Origin: Duganella sp. BuS-21
GTDB taxonomy: Bacteria; Pseudomonadota; Gammaproteobacteria; Burkholderiales; Burkholderiaceae_D
Assembly (NCBI GenBank): GCA_041874725.1
Contig: CP097466.1
Span: forward strand, 2,542,001 to 2,606,000
Length of the DNA stretch: 64,000 nt
Direction: 5' to 3'
The number at the start of each line of letters is the position of its first letter. Within the stretch, counting starts at the first letter, position 1. The notes under the pieces were generated by a model. It saw nothing but the letters and a program-made list of their open reading frames with translations. It made no database searches and was not told the origin of the DNA. Position numbers and translations under genes: made by a program. Shown one piece after another: positions 35,388 through 43,098 of the stretch.

Positions 35388-35393
35388 TATAAT
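35388..35393 (+). promoter_or_regulatory. Consensus -10 box before the small membrane protein gene
   Basis: A perfect TATAAT lies 39 nt before the ATG at 35433. No good -35 box stands at the usual 17-nt distance, so an activator or an unusual spacing would be needed. Confidence 0.4.
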
Positions 35394-35432
35394 TTAGTCA
35401 TGTCATCGGTTCCTGTTCACGGAGAGCAAATC

Positions 35433-35573
35433 ATGGGCAATTCATTACACAACAAAATCTACCTTGGTCGTCGCAGCGTCGCCCTGAACACCAAGCGTGT
35501 ACAAGCCCTGATTTGCATCGCAGCGTTCGCCAGCATCGGCGTGGCGTGGCTGCTCATCCGAGCGTTTCAGTAA
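35433..35573 (+). CDS. Small single-pass membrane protein, hypothetical
   Basis: 46 residues: a basic N-terminal half ('NKIYLGRRSVALNTKRVQ') followed by one predicted membrane helix ('ALICIAAFASIGVAWLLIRAF') reaching almost to the C-terminus. The charge pattern predicts N-terminus in the cytoplasm. A GGAG ribosome binding site lies about 8 nt upstream and a consensus -10 box lies further upstream. No family recognised. Confidence 0.55.
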   Translation: MGNSLHNKIYLGRRSVALNTKRVQALICIAAFASIGVAWLLIRAFQ

Positions 35574-35606
35574 ATACTGTATTGCCATTCTCATCCCTGA
35601 GATTAA

Positions 35607-35640
35607 GCCCGTCGGCAGCGCTTCGGCTTGCCGCGCGGGC
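35607..35640 (+). terminator. Imperfect GC-rich hairpin between two small genes
   Basis: GCCCG/CGGGC and CGGCA/TGCCG arms enclose a TTCG-containing loop, with small bulges between the helices. It lies 33 nt after the small membrane-protein stop. No T tract follows, so it may be a terminator, an attenuator or an mRNA structure. Confidence 0.3.
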
Positions 35641-35676
35641 CGGGTGCGCGTACCATGAGGGCCGCAGCAGTCTTTT

Positions 35677-36057
35677 ATGGATAAAATGGCAATGAAGAAC
35701 GAAAAATTCACGCAGGACGAGCACGACGCCCTGAACGAAATCAAGCGCGGTATCAAGGGTGACCGTGTCAGCGCCTGCATTGGCCGCAACACCAAACGTC
35801 TGTCCGGCCTGAAATTGATCAGCATCGCCCACAACGGCCGCATCTCGCTGACCGAAAAAGGCGAACAGACCATATTCCTGCGCCGCTGCGTGCTGGCGCT
35901 GCGTGCCCTGGCCGAGCAGGCCGGCGCCGCCATCGACGCCGATGTGGCCATGTTCCTTGGTAAAAAATCCCATATCGTCGAGCGCGTCGAGGGCGGCTTC
36001 GAAATCAGCGAGAAGGGACGCGAGTCGCTGGAAGACATCATTAAACAAGGCTACTGA
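35677..36057 (+). CDS. Hypothetical protein, possibly winged-helix
   Basis: Up to 126 residues, charged and mainly helical. The stretch 'EIKRGIKGDRVSACIGRNTKRLSGLKLISIAHNGRISLTEKGEQ' (about 20-64) reads like a small winged-helix unit: helices, then a strand-turn-strand with 'GRISLTEKGE', a motif common in DNA-binding wings. A second similar 'GGFEISEKGRE' occurs near the C-terminus. The family is not recognised. The start is unclear: ATGs at 35677, 35686 and 35692 are all in frame and none has a well-spaced ribosome binding site. A long composite palindrome ending in eight T begins right after the stop. Confidence 0.6.
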   Translation: MDKMAMKNEKFTQDEHDALNEIKRGIKGDRVSACIGRNTKRLSGLKLISIAHNGRISLTEKGEQTIFLRRCVLALRALAEQAGAAIDADVAMFLGKKSHIVERVEGGFEISEKGRESLEDIIKQGY

Positions 36058-36058
36058 T

Positions 36059-36231
36059 AAAAACGCTCCTAGGGAGTAATGCCGTTAAGTTAAGCGATGT
36101 CGTCCCGGCGAAAGCCGGGATCCATGCTGAGTTAGCCAGGCATGCGCCTCATGGATTCCCGCATTCGCGGGAATGACGAAGCCTATTTTCAGCTTAACTT
36201 AACGGCATTACTCCTAGGGAGCGTTTTTTTT
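36059..36231. repeat. Composite palindromic element with nested REP-like hairpins
   Basis: Outer arms 36059-36095 and 36192-36228 are reverse complements over 37 bp except for a few central bases of the CTCCTAGGGAG core, which is itself nearly palindromic. Inside are two hairpins in inverted order: TCCCGGC-GAAA-GCCGGGA (36103-36120) and ATTCCCGC-ATTC-GCGGGAAT (36155-36174). They are flanked by GTCG/ATCCATG and CATGGATT/GAC sequences, like the dispersed 'GTCATTCCCGC...GCGGGAATCCA' REP elements of many proteobacteria. The right arm ends in eight T (36224-36231), so on the plus strand it can also terminate the gene at 35677. Probably a non-autonomous mobile or REP/MITE-type element. Confidence 0.75.
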
Positions 36232-36277
36232 GTTGTAATGTAGCGCTTAACCCAGAACCAAAGCGTCCAGGCCTTTC

Positions 36278-39200
36278 ATGAGATTCGCCACACTGCAAAA
36301 GTTTCGCAAACTCTTTGGTGTCCTGGTGGCGGCCGTGGTGCTGGGCTTGCTGGTGGTATCGTTGTTTGTTGCCCACGTGCTTAATCAAAGCCGGCTGCGC
36401 TATTACGCCAGTGCCGAGGAAACCTCGCACAATCTGGCCGTCTCGCTGGAAAATTTCCTGCATTCCCATTTCCAGGAGGTCGAGCTGGCGATGCGCCGCG
36501 CCGACCTGGAATTCCGCACCATGCACCTGGAGGGGCGCTACACGGACGAGAAGTTCAGCGCCTACCTGCGCAGCCTGAAGGAGCGCTTGCCGCAGGCCCA
36601 GGCCGTGCGCGGCTCCAATGCGGCCGGGCTGGTGCTGTACGGCGAGCAGATCGACCTGGCCAAGCCGCAGGACTTGAGCATCCGTGAATTCTTCACCCGC
36701 GCGCGCGATGAGCACCAACTGATCTTCGGCGTGCCGGTCAAGTCGCGCATCAGCGGCGAATGGGTGCTGCCGCTGGTCTATCCGCTGACCTTGCCCAACG
36801 GTGCCTTCGGCGGCACCGCCTATGTGCTGATGAACAGCTCGCACATTACCGAATCGTTTTCCGGTCTGAACATCGGCAAGAATGGTTCGCTGGTGCTGCT
36901 CGACGATAGAAAGCGCGTGCTGCACCGCTATCCCGAAGTGGCGGGCATGGAGTTCGGCAGCGTGATCCGGGTCAATCCGGCCACCCAGGCCATCCTCGAC
37001 GGCAAGCAGGCGCGCGCCAGTTACACCATCGTCAGTCCGCGCGACGGCCGCGAGCGCACGCTCAGCGTGGAGAAGGTGGGCGCCTATCCGGTGTATGTGG
37101 TGGCCGGCCTGGCCAGCGAGGACTTCCTGGCGCCGTGGTACAAGGAGGTGCGCAACGCCGCCGTGTTCCTGGCGCTGTTGATCGGGCTGGCGGTGGCGCT
37201 GCTGCTGGGCGTACGCTACGGCCTGCGCAAGCAGTACCAGGCGCTGCAGGCGCTGGTCGATGCGGACCGCGCGCTGCAAGCCTCGCTGACCCGGCTGACG
37301 GCGTCGGAATCGCGCTGGCGCTCGCTGACCGAAGGCTTGCCGCAGATGGTCTGGACCGCCACGCCGGAGCTGCGGCTGGACTTCCTGAGCCACCATTGGG
37401 AAAGCTTCAGCGGCATACCGGCCGCGCAGCTGATCGCCAGCGGCGACTGGTCGCGCGTGATCCATCCGGACGACATGCCGGTGGTGACGGCGGCCTGGCA
37501 GCAGGCGCTGCTCAGCGGCGACCAGTTCCGCTGCGATTGCCGCCTGCGCCGCGACGACGGCGAGTGGCGTGTGTTCGACAACCACGCCCTGCCACAGAAG
37601 GACGCCGCCGGCGGCATCCTGAGCTGGGTCGGCAGCAGCACCGACAGCACCGAGGTACGCGCCGGCCACGCCGCGCTGCTGCAGGCCAAGGAGGCGGCCG
37701 ACCAGGCCGGTCGTGCCAAGTCCGACTTCGTGGCGAATATGAGCCATGAGATCCGTTCGCCCATGAACGCGGTGCTGGGCATGCTGCAACTGCTGCGCCA
37801 GACCGAGATGAGCGGGCGTCAGCAGGACTATGTCGACAAGGCGCACGCCGCCGCCAGCGCCTTGCTCGGACTGCTCAACGACGTGCTGGACTTTTCCAAG
37901 GTGGAGGCGGGCAAGCTGACGCTCGATCCGCATCCGTTCCGGCTCGACAAGCTGTGGCGCGACCTGGCGGTGATCCTGTCGGCCAACGTGGGAGCGAAGA
38001 ATATCGAGGTGCTGTTCCGCATCGCGCCGGAACTGCCGGCGATGGTGGTGGGCGATGCGCTGCGCTTGCAGCAGGTGCTACTCAACCTGGCCGGCAACGC
38101 CATCAAGTTCACCGAGCGCGGCGAGGTGGTGGTGGCGGCGCAACTGGTGGCGCAGGGCGAGCACAGCCTGTCGATCGCGTTTGCCATCCGCGACACCGGC
38201 ATCGGCATCGCGGCCGACCAGTGCGAGCATATCTTCGACGGCTTTTCGCAGGCCGAGGCGTCCACCGCGCGGCGCTTCGGCGGCACCGGGCTGGGCCTGG
38301 CGATCAGCCAGCGCCTGGTGCGGCTGATGGGTGGCACGCTGCGCGTGGTCAGCGAACCGGGGCACGGCAGCGTGTTCGATTTCACGGTGGAGCTGGGCAA
38401 ATCCGACCAGCAGCCGGCGGACGACGCCTACACGCTGCTGGCGCAGCAGGACGCGCTGATGCGGGGGCTGACTTGCCTGGTGGTCGACGACAATCCGGTG
38501 GCGCGCACGGTGCTGCGCGAAATGGCCGCTTCGTTTGGATGGAAGGTGGACGTGGCGGCGGACGGCTACCAGGCGCTGGACGCGGTCGCCGCGCAGATCG
38601 GCCGGCGCAAGTCCTACGACGTGGTCTTTATCGACTGGCGCATGCCGGCGTTGGATGGCTGGGAGACCAGTTGCCGCATCCGCCAGCTGGCGCCCGAGGG
38701 CAAGACGCCGTTGATTGTGATGGTGACGGCGCACGACCGCGAACTGCTGGCGCAGCGGCACCGTGAAATGGGGCCGGTGCTGGACGGCTTCGTGGTCAAG
38801 CCGGTGACGGCATCGATGCTGTTCGATGCGGTGGCCGATGCGCGGCTGGACAACCGCAAGCCGTTCGCGTCGGTGTCGGTGCCTTCGCAGCAGCGCTTGT
38901 GCGGGATGCGGCTGTTGCTGGTGGAAGACAATCCGGCCAACCAGCAGGTGGCCAGCGAATTGCTGAGTTATGAAGGCGCGCAGGTGGAGGTGGCCAGTTC
39001 GGGACAGATGGCGCTGGCCATCGTGACGCGGGGCGGACCGTTGCCGGATCTGATACTGATGGATATCCAGATGCCGGAAATGGACGGCTACCAGGCCACG
39101 CGCGCGATCCAGGCCAGGCTGGGCAAGGCCACGCCGCCCATCGTGGCGATGACGGCCAACGTGATGATGGCCGACCGCATCGCCGCGCTGGAGGCGGGCA

Positions 39201-39718
39201 TGGCCGATCACATCGGCAAGCCGTTCGACCTGGAACAGCTGATTGCGGTGATCCTGACGCATGGCACCCAGCGCGCCTTGGTTGCTGCGGGCGTGACGGC
39301 CGCAACGTCGCAGCGGCCCGCAGTCGCCGTGACGGCCGACGACGGCGGCGCCATGCCGCTGCCCGACGCCGGCCTGAACAGTGCGGCCGCGTTGAAACGG
39401 CTGGGCGGATTGGAGTCGGTCTACCTGATCGCGCTGCGCAGCTTCGTCGCGGAAGCGGAAAAGCTGCGCGCCGAGCTGGAAGCCGCGCGTGGCGAACTGA
39501 ACAGCGCCCGCGCCTTGCTGGCCCTGCACACGCTGAAAGGACTGGCCGGCACCGTCGGTGCCGACCGCCTGGCCGCGCTCAGCCAGCTGGCCGAACGCGC
39601 CCTCAAGCAGGACGCCGACGGCTGGCCGCCGTTGGCGCTGGTTCTCGAGGCCTGCCCGGCAGTCGCCGAAGACATCGAACAACGACTCTTCGCGACTAGC
39701 GGAAGCCGTCGGCAGTAA
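36278..39718 (+). CDS. Membrane hybrid histidine kinase (Cache-PAS-HisKA-HATPase-REC-REC-Hpt)
   Basis: 1146 residues. TM1 about 12-35, a periplasmic Cache-like sensor (about 36-295), TM2 about 296-318, a PAS domain (about 345-465) and HisKA with phospho-acceptor His490 ('NMSHEIRSPMNAVLGM'). An HATPase follows with its N box ('NLAGNAIKFTERG') and 'DTGIGIA' and 'GGTGLGLAI' G boxes. Two receiver domains have D786 ('IDWRMP') and D929 ('MDIQMP'), and a C-terminal Hpt carries His1084 ('LHTLKGLAGTVGA'). All phosphorelay residues are present, so a full His-Asp-His relay is predicted. There is no adjacent response regulator; the output partner must be encoded elsewhere. The last 23 nt overlap the convergent M16 gene. 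The ATG has only a weak ribosome binding site. Confidence 0.93.
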   Translation: MRFATLQKFRKLFGVLVAAVVLGLLVVSLFVAHVLNQSRLRYYASAEETSHNLAVSLENFLHSHFQEVELAMRRADLEFRTMHLEGRYTDEKFSAYLRSLKERLPQAQAVRGSNAAGLVLYGEQIDLAKPQDLSIREFFTRARDEHQLIFGVPVKSRISGEWVLPLVYPLTLPNGAFGGTAYVLMNSSHITESFSGLNIGKNGSLVLLDDRKRVLHRYPEVAGMEFGSVIRVNPATQAILDGKQARASYTIVSPRDGRERTLSVEKVGAYPVYVVAGLASEDFLAPWYKEVRNAAVFLALLIGLAVALLLGVRYGLRKQYQALQALVDADRALQASLTRLTASESRWRSLTEGLPQMVWTATPELRLDFLSHHWESFSGIPAAQLIASGDWSRVIHPDDMPVVTAAWQQALLSGDQFRCDCRLRRDDGEWRVFDNHALPQKDAAGGILSWVGSSTDSTEVRAGHAALLQAKEAADQAGRAKSDFVANMSHEIRSPMNAVLGMLQLLRQTEMSGRQQDYVDKAHAAASALLGLLNDVLDFSKVEAGKLTLDPHPFRLDKLWRDLAVILSANVGAKNIEVLFRIAPELPAMVVGDALRLQQVLLNLAGNAIKFTERGEVVVAAQLVAQGEHSLSIAFAIRDTGIGIAADQCEHIFDGFSQAEASTARRFGGTGLGLAISQRLVRLMGGTLRVVSEPGHGSVFDFTVELGKSDQQPADDAYTLLAQQDALMRGLTCLVVDDNPVARTVLREMAASFGWKVDVAADGYQALDAVAAQIGRRKSYDVVFIDWRMPALDGWETSCRIRQLAPEGKTPLIVMVTAHDRELLAQRHREMGPVLDGFVVKPVTASMLFDAVADARLDNRKPFASVSVPSQQRLCGMRLLLVEDNPANQQVASELLSYEGAQVEVASSGQMALAIVTRGGPLPDLILMDIQMPEMDGYQATRAIQARLGKATPPIVAMTANVMMADRIAALEAGMADHIGKPFDLEQLIAVILTHGTQRALVAAGVTAATSQRPAVAVTADDGGAMPLPDAGLNSAAALKRLGGLESVYLIALRSFVAEAEKLRAELEAARGELNSARALLALHTLKGLAGTVGADRLAALSQLAERALKQDADGWPPLALVLEACPAVAEDIEQRLFATSGSRRQ

Positions 39719-41075
39719 TCTCCAGCTCGGTGACCTCGCCATACTTGGCCGCCACGCCCCGGATATCGGCGGCCTTGCCGATCAACACGGTCTGCAGATT
39801 GGTGCGTGGAAAGTGCTTGTCCACCAGCGCCTTGGCGCGTTCCGGCGTCAGGCTATCCACATCGCGCATGAAATGGTCGATCTGCGCGCGGCCGACCTGG
39901 TTGGCGTACATATCGCCCAGCAGGGCCGCCAGTTGCTCGCCGGTTTCGTAGCGCGGCGGGAACTGGCCTTGCACGTAGGCCTTGGCCGATTCCAGCGTCG
40001 CCTTATCGATGCCCTTGTCCCACAGGCGCTGATAGGTCTTGTGCGCCAACGCCAGCGCCGCTTCGGTCTTGGCCGAAGCGGTAAAGCTGCTGACGGCGAA
40101 GGTACCGGTTTGCGACAGCATGGCGAACTGGCTGTTGGCGCCGTATGTCAGGCCGGAATTCACGCGCAGCTCGTCGTTCAGCCATGAGGTGAAACGTCCG
40201 CCCAGCACGGTGTTGATCACTTGCAGCGGCACGTAGTCCGGATCGTTGCGGGCGATGCCGGCGCCGCCGATCAGAAAGGTGGTCTCGATGGCGTCCGCCT
40301 TGTTGACCAACAGCACGCGGGCCTGGTCGGCCTTGACCTTGCCGTTGTCCTGCGCGGCCGGGGCCGGGCCGCTGGCCTTCCAGGCGCCGAACAGCGATTC
40401 GATTTGCCTGCGCATCTCGGCCTGCTGGAAATCGCCCACCACGATGATGGCGGCGTTGTCCGGACGGTAGTATTGCTGGTGGTAGCGCTGCACGTCGCCC
40501 TGCTTGAGCGCGCTCAAGCTGCCGATGGTGCCGCTGGCCGGGATGCCGTAGGGGCTGTCGCCGAACAGCATGGCGCGGTAATAGTTCTGCACCACATTGC
40601 GCGGCGCTTCCTTGGCCTGCTTCAGGCCGCTCACCTTGCGCTCGCGCAGCTTGGCCAGCTCGGCCTCGTTGAAGCCCGGCTGCTGGACGATTTCCGCAAA
40701 CAGCGGCAGCAGGGCGCTGCTGTCGGCCTTGGCGAAGTTGGCCTGCACGGTGCTGGCCTCCGCACCGGCACCGCCGGCCAGGCGCGCGCCGCGATAGTCG
40801 AAGGCCTGGTCGATGGCGGCCTTGTCGCGCATTTTGGTGCCCAGCAGCACGGCGTCGCCGGTCAGGTTGGACAGGCCGGGCTGCTTGCCGTCGTTGACCG
40901 CGCCGGCCTTGACCACGGCGCGCACCGAGATCAGCGGCACGTCGTGGCGCTCCATCAGGTAGACGGTCAGGCCGTTTTGCAGGGTGACGGTATCGAACTC
41001 GGGCAGGCGGAACTCGGCCGCGTGCGCCGAGCACGCACCGGTCGCCAGCATTGCCGCGATCATGGTTTTCTTCAT
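39696..41075 (-). CDS. M16-family peptidase, non-catalytic subunit
   Basis: 459 residues: signal peptide ('MKKTMIAAMLATGACSAHA-AE'), then two M16 (insulinase/pitrilysin-type) halves. Where catalytic M16 proteins have the inverted zinc motif HxxEH after 'GLxH', this protein reads 'GLSNLTGDAVLLGT', with no His or Glu ligands, so it should not bind zinc. The C-terminal half carries the R/Y-type substrate-pocket region ('LNDELRVNSGLTYGANSQF'). It is the second gene of an operon: its ATG lies 3 nt after the stop of the catalytic M16 gene, and its AAGGAGG ribosome binding site overlaps that gene's end. The pair probably forms a periplasmic heterodimer, as with mitochondrial processing peptidase and bacterial M16 pairs. 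Confidence 0.9.
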   Translation of the reverse strand: MKKTMIAAMLATGACSAHAAEFRLPEFDTVTLQNGLTVYLMERHDVPLISVRAVVKAGAVNDGKQPGLSNLTGDAVLLGTKMRDKAAIDQAFDYRGARLAGGAGAEASTVQANFAKADSSALLPLFAEIVQQPGFNEAELAKLRERKVSGLKQAKEAPRNVVQNYYRAMLFGDSPYGIPASGTIGSLSALKQGDVQRYHQQYYRPDNAAIIVVGDFQQAEMRRQIESLFGAWKASGPAPAAQDNGKVKADQARVLLVNKADAIETTFLIGGAGIARNDPDYVPLQVINTVLGGRFTSWLNDELRVNSGLTYGANSQFAMLSQTGTFAVSSFTASAKTEAALALAHKTYQRLWDKGIDKATLESAKAYVQGQFPPRYETGEQLAALLGDMYANQVGRAQIDHFMRDVDSLTPERAKALVDKHFPRTNLQTVLIGKAADIRGVAAKYGEVTELEITADGFR

Positions 41076-41078
41076 GAG

Positions 41079-42407
41079 TCAATCCTCCTTCGCAGCCAGC
41101 ACGCCGACGGTGCGCTGCGATTTCTTCAGGTATTTGGCGGCGACGGCCTGGATGTCGGCCGGCGTCAGTTTCTGCAAGGCGGCCGGGGCGTCGAACATTT
41201 TGCGGTAGTCGCCAAAGAATACTTCATAGTTGCCCAGCTGCTGAGCCTTGCCGTTGATGGTCTCCTGCTCGCGGTAGAGGTTGACCAGCTTCTGGTTCTT
41301 CACCTTTTGCAGTTCCTCGTCGCTCACGCCGTCCTTGACCAGCTTGTCCAGCTCGGCCAACAAGGCCTGTTCCAGTTGCGCCGGCTCGACCTTGGCGGCG
41401 GCCACGGCGGCGACATACAGCAGGCCCGGATCGAAACCATCGAGACTGTTGGCGCTGACCTGGGTGGCCAGCTGCTTTTCCACCAGCGCCTTGTACAGGC
41501 GCGAGGTCTTGCCGTCGGCCAGCAGGCTTTGCAGCACTTCCAGCGCGTAGTAATCGGGATTGTCGGCACGCGGAATCTTGTAGGCCACGGTGAGATTGGC
41601 CGAGGTGGCCGATTCCTTGGCGACGAACACGCGCCGCTCGCCTTTCTGCAGCGGCTCGACGGTGCGTACCGCCGGCGGCAGCTCGCGTTTCGGAATGGCG
41701 CCGAAATATTTGGTCGCCAGCTTCTTCACCTGGTCGGCCTTGACGTCGCCGACGATCACCGCCACCGCGTTGTTGGGTGCGTAGTAGGTGCGGAAATAGC
41801 GTTCCAGATCCGCCTGGGTCCAGGCCTTGATGTCGGACTCGTTGCCGATCACCGACCAGGAATACGGATGGGCCAGGAAGGCCACGCTGTTGATCTCTTC
41901 GCGCAGCATGCGCAGATTCGAGTTCTCCAGCCCGGTGCTGCGCTCGGACAGCACCACGCCGCGCTCGCTGGCCACCATCTTCGGATCGATAGTCAGGTGG
42001 GCGATGCGGTCGCTCTCCAGCGTGAAGACGGTTTCCAGCGAAGAGGCCGGGAACCAGTCCTGGTACACGGTCAGGTCGGTGCTGGTGTAGGCGTTGTTGG
42101 AGCCGCCCCTGGATTCCATGGTGCGGTCGAACATCTTCGGCCCGAACTTCTTCGTACCGTTGAACATCATGTGCTCGAAGAAATGTGACAGGCCGGTGAT
42201 GCCGGGCGCTTCGTTACGCGAGCCCACCTTCCAGAAGGTGTACATATTGGCGTTGGGGATGCCGTGCGATTCGAGCACGATGAACTTCATGCCGTTGGCC
42301 AGGGTGAAGGTTTGCACCTCGTTGGCGTTGACGGCGGCCTGCGTGGTGGCGGCCACGCCGATGCCCATCCCGAGCATCAGGCTGGCGGCCAGGGCTTTCC
42401 ATTTCAT
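41079..42407 (-). CDS. M16-family zinc peptidase, catalytic subunit
   Basis: 442 residues from the ATG at 42407, chosen because GGAGCG lies just upstream and a normal signal peptide follows ('MKWKALAASLMLGMGIGVAATTQAA'); a longer in-frame start at 42518 would bury the signal. The inverted zinc motif H75-F-F-E78-H79 sits in 'GITGLSHFFEHMMFNGT', and downstream Glu residues ('ERGVVLSERSTGLENSNL') can supply the third ligand. The C-terminal domain has 'IPRADNPDYYALEVL'. It should be an exported peptidase that degrades small proteins or peptides in the periplasm, partnered with the inactive subunit encoded immediately downstream. It is divergent from the thioesterase gene. Confidence 0.92.
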   Translation of the reverse strand: MKWKALAASLMLGMGIGVAATTQAAVNANEVQTFTLANGMKFIVLESHGIPNANMYTFWKVGSRNEAPGITGLSHFFEHMMFNGTKKFGPKMFDRTMESRGGSNNAYTSTDLTVYQDWFPASSLETVFTLESDRIAHLTIDPKMVASERGVVLSERSTGLENSNLRMLREEINSVAFLAHPYSWSVIGNESDIKAWTQADLERYFRTYYAPNNAVAVIVGDVKADQVKKLATKYFGAIPKRELPPAVRTVEPLQKGERRVFVAKESATSANLTVAYKIPRADNPDYYALEVLQSLLADGKTSRLYKALVEKQLATQVSANSLDGFDPGLLYVAAVAAAKVEPAQLEQALLAELDKLVKDGVSDEELQKVKNQKLVNLYREQETINGKAQQLGNYEVFFGDYRKMFDAPAALQKLTPADIQAVAAKYLKKSQRTVGVLAAKED

Positions 42408-42517
42408 GAGCGCTCCTTCGAAAATATCAGCGCAAAGCATACAGCTTTTTGATAACAATTTGCGAATGACAAGCTTAGCGGATAGCATGTTGTTAAATAT
42501 AACTAGGGAGCTAAGCA
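42408..42517. promoter_or_regulatory. Divergent promoter region, M16 operon / thioesterase
   Basis: This 110-bp gap separates two divergent starts. For the plus strand, TTGCGA (42460-42465) and TAGCAT (42483-42488) are spaced by 17 bp, a plausible sigma-70 promoter for the thioesterase. For the minus strand only AT-rich sequence is visible. GGAGC lies before the M16 ATG (minus strand), and a separate GGGAGC about 7 nt before the plus-strand ATG. Confidence 0.4.
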
Positions 42518-42997
42518 ATGGAAAAACCGATGAACTGGGTAGCGCATGAACTGAGCATGACCGTCTTGATGACGCCGGACATGGCCAACTTCTCCGGCAA
42601 CGTCCACGGCGGCACCATCTTGAAGTACCTCGACAGCGTAGCTTACGCCTGTGCCAGCCGCTATTCGGGCAGCTATGTGGTGACTTTGTCGGTGGACCAG
42701 GTAATGTTCCTGCAGCCGATCCACGTGGGCGAACTGGTGACCTTCCTGGCGTCGATCAACTACACTGGCCGCACCTCGATGGAAGTGGGCATCCGCGTGG
42801 TGACGGAAAACATCCAGCAGCGCCTGGTACGCCACGCCAACAGCTGCTACTTCACCATGGTGGCGGTGGATGCGCACCGCAAGCCGGTGGAAGTACCGGA
42901 GCTGGTGCCCGACACCGAAGAGCAGAAACAACGCTGGGAGCAAGCCCTGCTACGGAAGCAGGCCCGCCAGATGGTGCACGGCAACCGCAAGAAATAA
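42518..42997 (+). CDS. Hotdog-fold acyl-CoA thioesterase
   Basis: 159 residues. Single hotdog domain of the YciA/acyl-CoA hydrolase type: 'ELSMTVLMTPDMANFSGNVHGGTILKYLDSVAYACASRYSG' holds the helix-start 'N-x-H-G-G-x-I' with the catalytic Asp in 'LDSVAYA', followed by 'VTLSVDQVMFLQPIHVGELVTF'. Such enzymes hydrolyse acyl-CoA to free CoA and fatty acid in the cytoplasm; chain-length preference cannot be read from sequence. A GGGAG box lies 9 nt before the ATG. Divergent from the M16 operon and followed by a 35-bp inverted repeat that could end its transcript. Confidence 0.9.
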   Translation: MEKPMNWVAHELSMTVLMTPDMANFSGNVHGGTILKYLDSVAYACASRYSGSYVVTLSVDQVMFLQPIHVGELVTFLASINYTGRTSMEVGIRVVTENIQQRLVRHANSCYFTMVAVDAHRKPVEVPELVPDTEEQKQRWEQALLRKQARQMVHGNRKK

Positions 42998-43011
42998 CCC
43001 CTTACAAGTCA

Positions 43012-43092
43012 GGGTCAGCTCTGTCATTTGGACATTGCGGAACTTTTCGCCAGCACGAAAGTTCCGCAATGTCCAAATGACAGAGCTGACCC
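43012..43092. repeat. Perfect 35-bp inverted repeat, REP/MITE-like
   Basis: The left arm 43012-43046 (starting GGGTCAGCTCTGTCATTTGG) and right arm 43058-43092 are exact reverse complements over 35 bp, with an 11-nt centre that can add three more pairs around a bulge. It lies between the convergent thioesterase and PilZ genes. The outer GGGTCAG...CTGACCC ends resemble dispersed palindromes associated with REP-type transposases in proteobacteria. With no T tract it is not a typical intrinsic terminator, though the long stem could block both converging transcripts. Confidence 0.75.
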
Positions 43093-43098
43093 CGAACG

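Noticed and set aside
40221..42188. 655-residue plus-strand frame opposite the M16 operon
   Set aside because: Shadow of high-GC coding sequence; no motif, while the minus-strand genes have zinc motifs, signal peptides and ribosome binding sites.
42408..42518. 37-residue extension of the catalytic M16 peptidase
   Set aside because: It would hide the signal peptide and cover the divergent promoter; the ATG at 42407 has a ribosome binding site.
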